In this document: positions 1 to 8,535 of the stretch, in pieces
How the letters are laid out: every line of letters begins with the position of its first letter
Position numbering within the stretch: position 1 is the stretch's first letter
Assembly (NCBI GenBank): GCA_902462015.1
Contig: CABPZV010000004.1
Span: 1-32,359, forward strand
DNA length: 32,359 nt
Source of the DNA: an uncultured Eubacteriales bacterium
GTDB taxonomy: Bacteria; Bacillota; Clostridia; Oscillospirales; CAG-272
Direction of reading: 5' to 3'
The notes under the pieces: model-generated
The model's input: the letters and a program-made list of their open reading frames with translations, nothing else
What the model was told of the DNA's origin: nothing
Databases searched by the model: none
Position numbers and translations under genes: made by a program

Positions 1-643
1 AAATAAGCTCGTCACATTCTTTGTAAAGCTCTTGTTCAGCGTCGATCCCGGCAGTTTTTGCCTCAAGTACAAGCCCGAGCATTCTTTCTCCTATAGAACT
101 GCCGCTTTGCGGAACAGCCGCGTCAAGGTAACCTGCCTTTGCAGCACGCCCAATCAATTTTTCAGCCCGCATTAAAGCAGGAAGAGATTTAGCAACACTA
201 CTAAGAGTTTCGGTAACGGTTGTCTGGTGCTTTGATCTCTGCTTTATTTTATCCCAGTTTGAAAGAACCTGTTCGGTAGTATCCGCATTCACATCGCCGA
301 AAACATGAGGATGACGAAGAATTAATTTTCGGCAAATTCCATCTGTAACATCTTCAAAATCAAATCCTCCTTTTTCCTCTTCAATGCATGCGTGAAAAAC
401 AACCTGCAGAAGCACGTCTCCCAGTTCCTCTTCAAGAAGCTCCGTATCAGAAGTATCAATTGCCTCAACTACTTCATACGTTTCCTCTATAAAATTTCCT
501 CGAATGCTCTCATGAGTCTGCTCTCTGTCCCACGGACATCCGTCAGGAGCGCGAAGAAGTCCTGTAATAGCCCGCAGATCGGAAATAAGCATTTTATCTC
601 CATTCTTATATTTTTCAACAATCTGATTTTTTATCGAATCCAT
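1..643 (-). CDS. mazG: MazG nucleoside triphosphate pyrophosphohydrolase (partial, runs off left edge)
   Basis: House-cleaning enzyme that hydrolyses (d)NTPs to NMP and pyrophosphate in the cytoplasm. 214 codons are visible from the ATG at 643; the C-terminus lies outside the window (the family is usually about 260 aa). The N-terminal MazG domain is clear: CPWDREQTHESI near residue 37, then ETYEVVEAID and the acidic LEEELGDVLLQVVFHA helix, whose Glu/Asp residues bind Mg2+ in this family. The second half has the usual RHPHVFGD segment and a NWDKIK motif. It lies 44 nt after the SpoVB-like flippase gene, matching the yabM-yabN order of Bacillus, but there is no methylase domain in front as in YabN. 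The identification is secure; only the end is missing. Confidence 0.95.
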   Translation of the reverse strand, partial: MDSIKNQIVEKYKNGDKMLISDLRAITGLLRAPDGCPWDREQTHESIRGNFIEETYEVVEAIDTSDTELLEEELGDVLLQVVFHACIEEEKGGFDFEDVTDGICRKLILRHPHVFGDVNADTTEQVLSNWDKIKQRSKHQTTVTETLSSVAKSLPALMRAEKLIGRAAKAGYLDAAVPQSGSSIGERMLGLVLEAKTAGIDAEQELYKECDELI

Positions 644-687
644 TCTATATACTCTCCGTAGTCATTAAAAACTATTCTCTAAAATAT

Positions 688-2337
688 TTATCTTTTGAAA
701 AACCTCAGCTTCTGCATAACTCTGAAAATTTTGTCACCTTTCGGAAGCATACGGATATCGTCCTCCTCCACTCCGCGAATAAGGAAAAGAGCAATAAAAT
801 ATACAACAGCAGTAATGATGATTGCAGCAACTGTTGCGAGTCTTGATGGCAGAAATGAGCTCATTCCTACGAGCGCAGCAAATGCAACTCCCACTCCTAC
901 AACAGACGCTATAAGCGGTTTCCAAAACGTGAGAAACACCGCCGGCTTGACATCTGCATATTTGGCCATAAAATATATATTAAAAGAGGTTGCAATCATA
1001 TAACAAACAACTGTAGAAATCGGAGCTCCGTAAATACCAATCTGCGGAATTCCTATCAAAACAAATCCAAGAATAAGCTTGGAAGCTGATCCGGCTACCA
1101 AAGATATAATCGGCAGTCTCTGTTTGCCGTGCGCCTGCAAAACCGCATTTGAGATTGAAAGGACACAGATAAAAAATATTGAAATCGATAAAATCGACAG
1201 CTTGGGCGCTGCAAGCTCCGCGCTGCTTTCCGACTTAAATATAAGCTTGAGAACCGGTTCAGCAAATACGCACACGCCAACAGTACACGGTATAGCAATC
1301 ATCGAAGTAACCTTAAGCGACCGTTTGCATATCTGTACTGAACGTTTTTTATCCCCGATTGTAAGCGTCCCCTTTAAAAGCGGAATAAGCGAATATGAAA
1401 TTGGATATATAAGCGCAGGAGGGAGATCAGCGACCGGGATAGCAAAGCCGGTATAATTTCCATAAAGTGCGTTCGCGATATCCTGAGTATAGCCGATAGA
1501 CATAAGACGCCAGTTTATAATCATATCGTCAACCATTGTAGTCAGACTCATAATGGATGCGCTTATAGTAATTGGAATAGCTATGTAAAGAAGACGCTTT
1601 ACTATGCTTTTGATAGAGCTATGGGGCTCCTTTGCAAGCATTGCTCCGTTTGCTTCAAATTCAGCACAATACATATCTTCATTAAAGCGAAGCTTTGAAA
1701 TCATAAGAAAGAGCATTCCGCAGGCTGTTCCGATAGTAAGGCCGGAAATTGCAAACGCGGCAACAACCGGAAGACCATATCCCTGTTTCATTGCATAATT
1801 GGCAAAAATCACGCCGATTGCAAGCTTTCCGGCAGACTCCAAAACCTGTGACACAGCAGTCGGACGCATCTCCTGAAAGCCCTGAAAATAACCGCGCATA
1901 GCACTTGCAACACAGACAAAAAAGAGGGTAGGAGCTATAGCAATAATAGATATATAAGACCCTTCGACTCCGTTCATAAATGCAAAAGCCTTCGAAAAGA
2001 CTATCATCAGAAGTGTACCGATTGCGCCTACAATCAGAAACAGAGACATTGTTACTTTATAAATTCTGCTTATTTCTTTTTTATTGCCCTTAAAACGCGC
2101 CTCTGATACAAGCATCGAGACCGCCAGCGGAAGTCCCCCGGTAGATATCATATAAAACCAGGTATATATGTGATATGCCGAGGTAAAATAAGCCATTCCG
2201 GAATCTCCGAGCAGATTTCCAATAGGAATACGGAAGAAAAGACCGAGAACCTTATTCAGGATATTGGTGAATGTAAGCACCACAACCCCTGAAAAAAACA
2301 GGTTTTTATTGTTTTTTATTTTTGAAGTAACTGCCAC
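688..2337 (-). CDS. SpoVB/YabM-like polysaccharide flippase (MOP superfamily)
   Basis: Integral membrane protein of the MATE/MOP flippase superfamily that moves lipid-linked saccharides across the membrane; relatives are SpoVB, YabM and MurJ. The 549 residues are almost entirely hydrophobic segments (about 14 predicted by eye). The N-terminus has the family stretch with N-K-V-L-G-(L/F)-x-F-R-I-P and GMAYFTSAYHIYTWFYMIST; GYFQGFQEMRPTAVSQVLE follows the fourth helix. The start is GTG at 2337, preceded by AGGA at six bases. It overlaps the end of the upstream deaminase gene by 32 nt, so translation is probably coupled. The neighbour mazG points to the YabM branch rather than true SpoVB. Whether it acts in spore cortex, wall or capsule synthesis cannot be told from sequence. 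Confidence 0.88.
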   Translation of the reverse strand: MAVTSKIKNNKNLFFSGVVVLTFTNILNKVLGLFFRIPIGNLLGDSGMAYFTSAYHIYTWFYMISTGGLPLAVSMLVSEARFKGNKKEISRIYKVTMSLFLIVGAIGTLLMIVFSKAFAFMNGVEGSYISIIAIAPTLFFVCVASAMRGYFQGFQEMRPTAVSQVLESAGKLAIGVIFANYAMKQGYGLPVVAAFAISGLTIGTACGMLFLMISKLRFNEDMYCAEFEANGAMLAKEPHSSIKSIVKRLLYIAIPITISASIMSLTTMVDDMIINWRLMSIGYTQDIANALYGNYTGFAIPVADLPPALIYPISYSLIPLLKGTLTIGDKKRSVQICKRSLKVTSMIAIPCTVGVCVFAEPVLKLIFKSESSAELAAPKLSILSISIFFICVLSISNAVLQAHGKQRLPIISLVAGSASKLILGFVLIGIPQIGIYGAPISTVVCYMIATSFNIYFMAKYADVKPAVFLTFWKPLIASVVGVGVAFAALVGMSSFLPSRLATVAAIIITAVVYFIALFLIRGVEEDDIRMLPKGDKIFRVMQKLRFFKR

Positions 2338-3592
2338 ATTCGTTCCTCATATCATATTTAAGTTTTTCTTCATCAATTGTTGTAAACTCTCCGTTTTCAT
2401 AGAGAATATTGCCGTCAACCATTGTCAGCACCACATTATCTGCGGACGCACTATAAACGGCTGTATGGCGCAGATCATAGACGGGAATATTGTTAAGCGT
2501 TTCAAGATCGACAACAGTCAAATCGGCGCAGCAGCCGACAGAAAGCTCACCGCATTTTTCACGCCGCTGAGCCATAGCTCCGCTGACCGTAGCGGCTTCG
2601 ATCATATGATTTGCCTTAACACCCAAAGGATCTCTGCTAATACCCTTTTGCAGAATCGCGCCGATATGCATTTCTTTAAAAATGTTCAAAGTATTGTTTG
2701 AAGCCGCACCGTCAGTACCCAATGCAACCCGGACCCCTCTGTCAATCAGCTTTTTCACCGGCATAACTCCGCTTCCAAGCTTAAGATTGCTAACCGGATT
2801 ATAGACCGCCGTCACATGCTTATCCGCCATAAGATCAATATCACTGTCATCGACCCAAACACAGTGGGCCGCATTTACAGGCACATCAAAACAGCCACAG
2901 TCAGCAAAAAAACGGGCTGGTGTTTTGCCATGTCTTTCTATACATTCTCTATGCTCGTTCTCCGTCTCTGATAGATGAATGTGAAGTCCGGTCTGTTTTT
3001 CCGAGGCATACTCTGCCACAGCGCGGCAGGCTTTTTCAACATTAGTATATTCAGCGTGAATAGCCATATCTATTTTTATTCTTCCGTCCGAGCTGTTATT
3101 CCATCTTTCAAAAAGAGATTTCGCCTCTGCAAAACGAACATCAGTATTCATATCGATATTTTCGTCAAAAGAAGTAACTGCGCGGCTTAAATTCGCCTTA
3201 ATTCCTGTTTCGGAAACTGCCCGCGCTGTTTCGTCACAGAAAAAATACATATCAGAAAAGGAGACAATACCTCCGCGAAGCATTTCTGCAATGGCAAATT
3301 TAGACGCAGTATACACTGCGTGATCCGTAAGCAATTCCTCCGCCGGGAAAATACGGTTGTTAAGCCACTCCATCAAAGGCATATCCTCGCCGTATCCTCT
3401 GAAAAGCGTCATCGCAGCATGCGTATGACAGTTATAAAGTCCCGGCAGGAGAAATTTATTTTTGCAGTTTATCACGCGATCACATTTTCCGTCATACGGT
3501 TCTTTTCCTATATACGAAATATATTTGCCGTCGGTAACTACGTTTGACGTCCCTACATCAATAATTTCAGCATTTTTAAATAAAATCGTCAA
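2306..3592 (-). CDS. mtaD: Amidohydrolase, 5'-methylthioadenosine/S-adenosylhomocysteine deaminase type
   Basis: Metal-dependent cytoplasmic deaminase that converts adenosine-type nucleosides (MTA, SAH or related) to inosine derivatives. The 428 residues follow the family order: a short beta-sandwich start, NCHTH metal site (H56, H58) followed by TLFRGYGEDMPLMEWL, HIHLSET (H206, E209), AAHCVW (H243), NPVSNLKLGSG, and GTDGAASNN (D294). All expected metal ligands and the catalytic Glu/Asp are present. The likely start is TTG at 3592: the frame is closed by the stop of the preceding gene six nucleotides upstream, and AGGATGG lies before it. Members of this family often have broader nucleoside range than the name implies, so the exact substrate is unsure. 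Confidence 0.9.
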   Translation of the reverse strand: MTILFKNAEIIDVGTSNVVTDGKYISYIGKEPYDGKCDRVINCKNKFLLPGLYNCHTHAAMTLFRGYGEDMPLMEWLNNRIFPAEELLTDHAVYTASKFAIAEMLRGGIVSFSDMYFFCDETARAVSETGIKANLSRAVTSFDENIDMNTDVRFAEAKSLFERWNNSSDGRIKIDMAIHAEYTNVEKACRAVAEYASEKQTGLHIHLSETENEHRECIERHGKTPARFFADCGCFDVPVNAAHCVWVDDSDIDLMADKHVTAVYNPVSNLKLGSGVMPVKKLIDRGVRVALGTDGAASNNTLNIFKEMHIGAILQKGISRDPLGVKANHMIEAATVSGAMAQRREKCGELSVGCCADLTVVDLETLNNIPVYDLRHTAVYSASADNVVLTMVDGNILYENGEFTTIDEEKLKYDMRNECGSYFKNKKQ

Positions 3593-3598
3593 AATGAA

Positions 3599-4552
3599 TT
3601 ACCCATCCTTTCTTTTCCCGATAAACTCACGGAAAACTGATTTTTCAGGCACAAACGACTCTGAGAGATCAGGAATTTCTTCGAGCTTTATAATAAGATT
3701 TTCTATTTCAGAATAAAGCGGAAAATCCTGAGAAACCTTTTTCAACAATTCAAGAAGCGGTGCCTTTATTACACTCGGCTCATAAGCAAGAGTTGAGTCG
3801 AGGATTATATCGGCATATTTTTCATTGGGAAAAATACTTTCCTCTTCATTTACAATAACATTCTTCCAAATCTGCATTGTAAATTCAACCGACGCGGATC
3901 TGAACAGATTGTCTCTGAGTATCCGGCGCATCAGTCTCACTTCACGGCAGTTAAAGAATACATTTCCAATCCTGATTCCGCTGGCCGCATTTGTAAAAAC
4001 AGAAATATACGGCTGGCCGTCAAGCAGAGCGCGTACATCCGGATACATTGCCTGAATACCTTCGAGCAGAAATACATCATATCTGCTGCTTTCAAGCAAA
4101 CGATAGCTTATACAACGCTGCTTTTTAAAATCGAAATGCGGAAGATAAACATTCTCCCGTTTAAAAATTCCGGATATAAACCTGCGAAGATACAATATAT
4201 CAATTGCTTCTACACTGTCCAGATCAAGCTTACTGTTTAACTCCGAATAAGTATTTACATCACATTCCACCGTTTTAAAAAAATCATCAAGCGATATAAC
4301 GAATATACGGATTCCCATTCCGCGAAGCTCTGATATAATTTTACCTGCCGTAGTAGTTTTCCCGGAACAGGTCGGCCCTGAAAGGGTTATAATTCTCGTA
4401 TCCGGGACGTCACTTAAACGCTTAGCAATATCATTTACAGCACTGTCAAGCTGTCCTTCAAATTCCGCCTCACATTCAAGTATATATTCTTCGCTGTCTT
4501 TCTCTGCTCGGTCTCTTTTATATATTTTTATATTTTCATTTTTACATGCCAT
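3599..4552 (-). CDS. Uridine kinase-like nucleoside kinase (P-loop)
   Basis: Predicted ATP-dependent kinase of the uridine kinase/phosphoribulokinase superfamily. The 317 residues have an N-terminal extension of about 50 residues, then a Walker A loop GPTCSGKTT (59-67), the SLDDFFK acidic motif, PHFDFKKQR that resembles the substrate loop of uridine kinases, and LLEGIQAMYPDV, the Walker B-like strand. The C-terminal part has RLMRRILRDNLFR, the usual lid/arginine region. It lacks the TGS and threonyl-tRNA-synthetase-like domains found in the long clostridial nucleoside kinases, so it resembles only their kinase part. The ribosome site is weak (AAAGGG 15 nt before the ATG). It sits between hemZ and mtaD in the housekeeping operon. 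The exact nucleoside is not determined. Confidence 0.85.
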   Translation of the reverse strand: MACKNENIKIYKRDRAEKDSEEYILECEAEFEGQLDSAVNDIAKRLSDVPDTRIITLSGPTCSGKTTTAGKIISELRGMGIRIFVISLDDFFKTVECDVNTYSELNSKLDLDSVEAIDILYLRRFISGIFKRENVYLPHFDFKKQRCISYRLLESSRYDVFLLEGIQAMYPDVRALLDGQPYISVFTNAASGIRIGNVFFNCREVRLMRRILRDNLFRSASVEFTMQIWKNVIVNEEESIFPNEKYADIILDSTLAYEPSVIKAPLLELLKKVSQDFPLYSEIENLIIKLEEIPDLSESFVPEKSVFREFIGKRKDG

Positions 4553-4573
4553 AAAATTTATTACATGCCCTTT

Positions 4574-6157
4574 CTATGAACTTATTTTGCGGGCACCGTA
4601 AACATCGGTATAAAAACGCATCACCTTATTATAATATGCCTCTTTTCCGCCAGATAGTTCGCTTTTAAGATATTCATACGGATATTTAGGCATAAATATC
4701 CGTTCGATATTTTTTCGGTCTCTTGAAACAAGCTTTGTAACGGCGCCGGCCCCAGCCGCAAAGATACTGTGAACCTCGTCCATAATCAATATATTGTAAA
4801 TTCCTTCATAGCCTTTTTGGGAAAATCCGACATTCTCATATCCACCGACCGCATTCTTCTGCTTATACATATAATACGGCATATAACCTGACTCCGCAGC
4901 CCTTTTCTGCGAATAAGAAATACATTCGCCGGTATCCTTTCCGCTGCGTGAATACAGTGAACTCTGTTCTGCAAAATCAGCAGCCTTTTTCACACAAAAG
5001 GTGTGTACCGTAATATTTTTAGGTTCCAGTTCCAAAACAGTATCAAAACTGCGTTTAAAGCTGTCTGCGCTTTCTCCGGGAAGCCCTGCAATAAGGTCAG
5101 TGTTTATGCAGGAAAAACCAATGCTGTCGGCCGTGCTGTATGCTCGAAGAAAATCCTCCGCTGTGTGAAGACGGCCGATTTTACGCAGAATTTCATCGTT
5201 GGTAGTCTGCGGATTTATACTTATCCTTGATACTCCTCCACACTTCAAAGTCCTGAGCTTTTCTGCCGTTATAGTATCCGGTCTTCCGGCTTCAACTGTA
5301 AATTCTTTAATTCCGGAAAGGTTGATATTTCTTTCTACAGTTCGGAGTACGCGCTCCAGATCATCCGTCTCTAATATTGTAGGTGTACCTCCTCCTATAT
5401 AAACCGTACTGACCTTCTGGCCTGTCGACTTTATTATTTCCCCGATATATTCAATATCTCTGCAAAGCCTTTCTATATAAGCCGGAATTAAATTCAGAAG
5501 CTTTTCGGTAGAGTATGAAACAAACGAGCAGTACGCGCATCTTGTAGGGCAGAACGGAATTGAGATATAAAGACTGCATGTATCCTCTTCAACCGACTGG
5601 ATAAGCACCTTTTCATTCTTCGCGACAGACGTAAGGAGTCTCGCTTTTTCAGAAGAAGTACAATAATCACGAATAAGAATCTCCTCGGCCGTCCTGCTCA
5701 CTTCAGTACAACCGAGATATACATCTGTTAAAGATTCGGAATTATTCTGACCGTTTGACTTACAATGGTTACGGCTTAAAGCTTCGGCAGCTTTTATCAT
5801 CAGCTCGTCCGCAAGCTTTACAGGCCTCACACCTGTGAGGATTCCCCAGTCGGGACTGAAATCAAAAAACTCCGTCCCCGCCTTATAAACTGCTTTACCA
5901 ACCGCGCGTTTCTTTATTCGCTCATCTGTGTCGATTCCGCCCAGCGCTTCGCAAGCCGTACCCCTGCTGTGTCTACTGCCGGAATGTATTTCGGCGGTAG
6001 CCTTATAAAATTCAGCTTCCGACTCAAGCTTTACAGAAACAACGTCTGTCTGCTCATCGGCCTCTTCATCTTCCGGAAATTTTGAACCGGGAAAGAATAT
6101 CAGACACAAAGTCTGAACATAGTATCTCCCGATATCTCCCTCTATATAAAGTTTCAT
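4574..6157 (-). CDS. hemZ: HemZ-type radical SAM protein (coproporphyrinogen dehydrogenase-like)
   Basis: Radical SAM enzyme of the oxygen-independent coproporphyrinogen oxidase-like family, HemZ branch. The [4Fe-4S] motif CPTRCAYC gives C203, C207 and C210 from the chosen start; YIGGGTPT and EAGRPDT follow in the family order. The N-terminal 200 residues carry the HemZ hallmark GILTGVRPVKL, which separates it from HemN and HemW. I chose the ATG at 6157, giving 527 aa, because MKLYIEGD aligns with the beginning of HemZ proteins; the longer frame starts with TTG at 6187. The gap from relA is 36 nt. No other haem genes are visible, and many HemZ proteins are of unproved function, so the reaction is tentative while the family is not. 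Confidence 0.9.
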   Translation of the reverse strand: MKLYIEGDIGRYYVQTLCLIFFPGSKFPEDEEADEQTDVVSVKLESEAEFYKATAEIHSGSRHSRGTACEALGGIDTDERIKKRAVGKAVYKAGTEFFDFSPDWGILTGVRPVKLADELMIKAAEALSRNHCKSNGQNNSESLTDVYLGCTEVSRTAEEILIRDYCTSSEKARLLTSVAKNEKVLIQSVEEDTCSLYISIPFCPTRCAYCSFVSYSTEKLLNLIPAYIERLCRDIEYIGEIIKSTGQKVSTVYIGGGTPTILETDDLERVLRTVERNINLSGIKEFTVEAGRPDTITAEKLRTLKCGGVSRISINPQTTNDEILRKIGRLHTAEDFLRAYSTADSIGFSCINTDLIAGLPGESADSFKRSFDTVLELEPKNITVHTFCVKKAADFAEQSSLYSRSGKDTGECISYSQKRAAESGYMPYYMYKQKNAVGGYENVGFSQKGYEGIYNILIMDEVHSIFAAGAGAVTKLVSRDRKNIERIFMPKYPYEYLKSELSGGKEAYYNKVMRFYTDVYGARKISS

Positions 6158-6193
6158 AAAAATTATCCGTTCTCTTGCATTTACCAAGCTTAA

Positions 6194-8458
6194 TTACCGC
6201 GAAGCATTGTATCCGCGGGAAACATCTATTATGCTTCGTATAGATTTCAGTCTCGACACAATCGACTTCACATGTTCAAGGTTTTTGGCACCTATAACGA
6301 CACTTATTATTACATCTCCATTATTTTTATTCCGGGAACTTATCTGATAAATAGACACCTTCATTTCTGCAAGCACTGCTGTTACATCAGCAATCAGAGA
6401 AATGCGGTCTTCAGCGATTATAGTTAGAGCTGACTCAAACAGATTCCGGGAATTATCCGCCCGGTCATCTTTATCCCAGTACGCGGAAACCCAGCGGTCC
6501 GCAGTCTCGGCCTTTGCCATTGAAAGAGCGACATTCGGACAATCCTTTTTATGAATCGATATACCATATCCGCGTGTGATAAAACCTATAAGACGGTCTC
6601 CCGGAAGCGGATTACAGCATTTTGCCAGCTTAACCGTGCATCCTTCAACTCCGTCTACAATTATCCCTGAAGTTCTTTTATGTGAATTGCCTGATGAAAC
6701 GGTCTGAACCTGTGAAACATCGTCCGACGGCTCCTCATCATGTGCAGTTTTTATCACACGTTCAAATTCATCACGAAGCTTAGGCAAAAGCTTTGAAATT
6801 GTTAATCCGCCGTAGCCCAGCGTATTGTATAAATCATCAACATTACGGATTCCTATACGATTCGCAACAGAAAGAACAATTTGGTTTTTCTGCTGTTCGG
6901 TACAGCTGCTTCCCATATGCCTGAACTGACGGTCTATCTCGGCCTTGCCCATAGCGATGTTTTCCGGACGCTGCTCCTTTTTGAACCACTGGCGGATTTT
7001 ATTTCTCGCTTCACCGGTCTTGACGATTTTCAGCCAGTCCCTGCTTGGTCCCTTTGATGACGATGAAGTCAATATCTCAACAATTTCTCCATTTTGCGGA
7101 ACGCGCTCGATCGGAACAATCATACCGTTTATCTTTGCTCCGACCATTTTGTTTCCGACCCCGGAATGAATTGCATATGCAAAATCAATTACAGTAGCCC
7201 CTTGCGGCAGAGTAATAACGTCCCCCTTCGGAGTGAAAACAAAAGTTTCATCATGAAAAATATCAATTTTGAGAGCACGCATAAACTCATCCGGATCGCG
7301 CGTGTCATCTTCCGTCTCGATAAGCTTACGTATCCACGTCAGCTTATCGTCAATATCAGCCGAACTTTCCTCTCCGGATTTATATTTCCAGTGAGCGGCA
7401 ACTCCGTACTCTGCAATACGGTGCATCTCCCATGTCCGAATTTGTACTTCAAACGGTATTCCTCCACGCCCGATAACGGTAGTATGGAGAGAACGGTACA
7501 TATTAGGCTTGGGCGTAGATATATAATCTTTAAAACGCCCTGGAATGGAGTGGAACATGTCGTGAATTATTCCAAGAACGGTATAGCATTCAAGCTCCGT
7601 ATCCACAATTACACGCAATGCATAAAAATCGTAAATTTCATTAAAGCTCTTATTCTGTTCAAACATTTTGCGGTATATGCTGTAAACCGTCTTAACACGT
7701 CCATCAAGTGAAAATTTAACGCCGCATTCGGTAAGCTTATCCGCAATCTGCTGTCTTGCGCGTTCAATGAAATCTCTGTTCTGCCCGTACTTTTCCTCTA
7801 TATGGTTTTCAATCTGCTCGTATCCGATAGGATCAAGATATTTTAAGGACAAAATCTCAAGCTCCTGCTTCATTCTCTGCATACCAAGACGATGAGCAAG
7901 CGGCGCATAAACCTGCATAGTTTCAAGCGCAGTCATTCTCCGTTTTGCCTCCGGTTTAGCGTCCAATGTACGCATATTATGAAGACGGTCACAAAGCTTA
8001 ATGAAAATAACTCGGATGTCGCGCGACATTGCAAGAAACATTTTCCGAAGATTTTCAATGTGCTTTTCTTCTTTATCCTCAAATGGGATGTGAACAAGCT
8101 TAGTAAGTCCATCAACAAGCATTGAAACTTCTTCACCAAAGTCCGCACGTATCTGATCGAGATTCACCTTTGTACCACAGTCCTCAACAGTATCATGCAG
8201 GAGTGCAGCACAGATAGAATCTGTATCAAGACCAAGAGAAACAACGATTTCCGCAACGGCAATCGGATGATATATATATTTTTCTCCACTCACCCGAAAT
8301 TGTCCTTCATGAAGTTCGTCTGCAAATAAATACGCCTTTTTTATTTTATCAATATTATACTTTTTACCTGTAGCGGAAATAGCCGTAAGCAGATTCTCTA
8401 TATCCTTATACTCAGGTTCCATCTCTTCCGGTACAAATCCGGTATCTTTTACACTCAA
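6194..8458 (-). CDS. relA: Bifunctional (p)ppGpp synthetase/hydrolase (Rel)
   Basis: Stringent-response enzyme that makes (p)ppGpp from ATP and GDP/GTP on starved ribosomes and hydrolyses it otherwise. The 754 residues show the complete long-RSH layout: an HD hydrolase domain (YHPIAVAEI, ALLHDTVED with H88-D89, KLCDRLHNMRTL), a synthetase domain (YDFYALRVIV, FKDYISTPKPNMYRSLHTTV, VQIRTWEMHRIAEYGVAAHW), a TGS domain starting at FTPKGDVITLP, a conserved CCNPLPGD segment, and a C-terminal ACT domain. Both active sites look intact, so both activities are expected. The start is TTG at 8458 with GAGGA seven to eight nucleotides upstream. The gene lies 77 nt after recJ in the same direction. Confidence 0.97.
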   Translation of the reverse strand: MSVKDTGFVPEEMEPEYKDIENLLTAISATGKKYNIDKIKKAYLFADELHEGQFRVSGEKYIYHPIAVAEIVVSLGLDTDSICAALLHDTVEDCGTKVNLDQIRADFGEEVSMLVDGLTKLVHIPFEDKEEKHIENLRKMFLAMSRDIRVIFIKLCDRLHNMRTLDAKPEAKRRMTALETMQVYAPLAHRLGMQRMKQELEILSLKYLDPIGYEQIENHIEEKYGQNRDFIERARQQIADKLTECGVKFSLDGRVKTVYSIYRKMFEQNKSFNEIYDFYALRVIVDTELECYTVLGIIHDMFHSIPGRFKDYISTPKPNMYRSLHTTVIGRGGIPFEVQIRTWEMHRIAEYGVAAHWKYKSGEESSADIDDKLTWIRKLIETEDDTRDPDEFMRALKIDIFHDETFVFTPKGDVITLPQGATVIDFAYAIHSGVGNKMVGAKINGMIVPIERVPQNGEIVEILTSSSSKGPSRDWLKIVKTGEARNKIRQWFKKEQRPENIAMGKAEIDRQFRHMGSSCTEQQKNQIVLSVANRIGIRNVDDLYNTLGYGGLTISKLLPKLRDEFERVIKTAHDEEPSDDVSQVQTVSSGNSHKRTSGIIVDGVEGCTVKLAKCCNPLPGDRLIGFITRGYGISIHKKDCPNVALSMAKAETADRWVSAYWDKDDRADNSRNLFESALTIIAEDRISLIADVTAVLAEMKVSIYQISSRNKNNGDVIISVVIGAKNLEHVKSIVSRLKSIRSIIDVSRGYNASR

Positions 8459-8535
8459 ACCTTATTCCTCGATTCTTAAGATAAAGCTGCGAATATAACT
8501 GTCGAAATAAAACATTGCTGTCATTACTTGAAAAT

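Noticed and set aside
392..661. Plus-strand open frame of 89 codons opposite mazG.
   Set aside because: It is the antisense shadow of the strongly conserved mazG reading frame.
7094..7711. Plus-strand open frame of 205 codons opposite relA.
   Set aside because: The sense frame encodes the highly conserved Rel synthetase and TGS domains; the antisense product has no family features.
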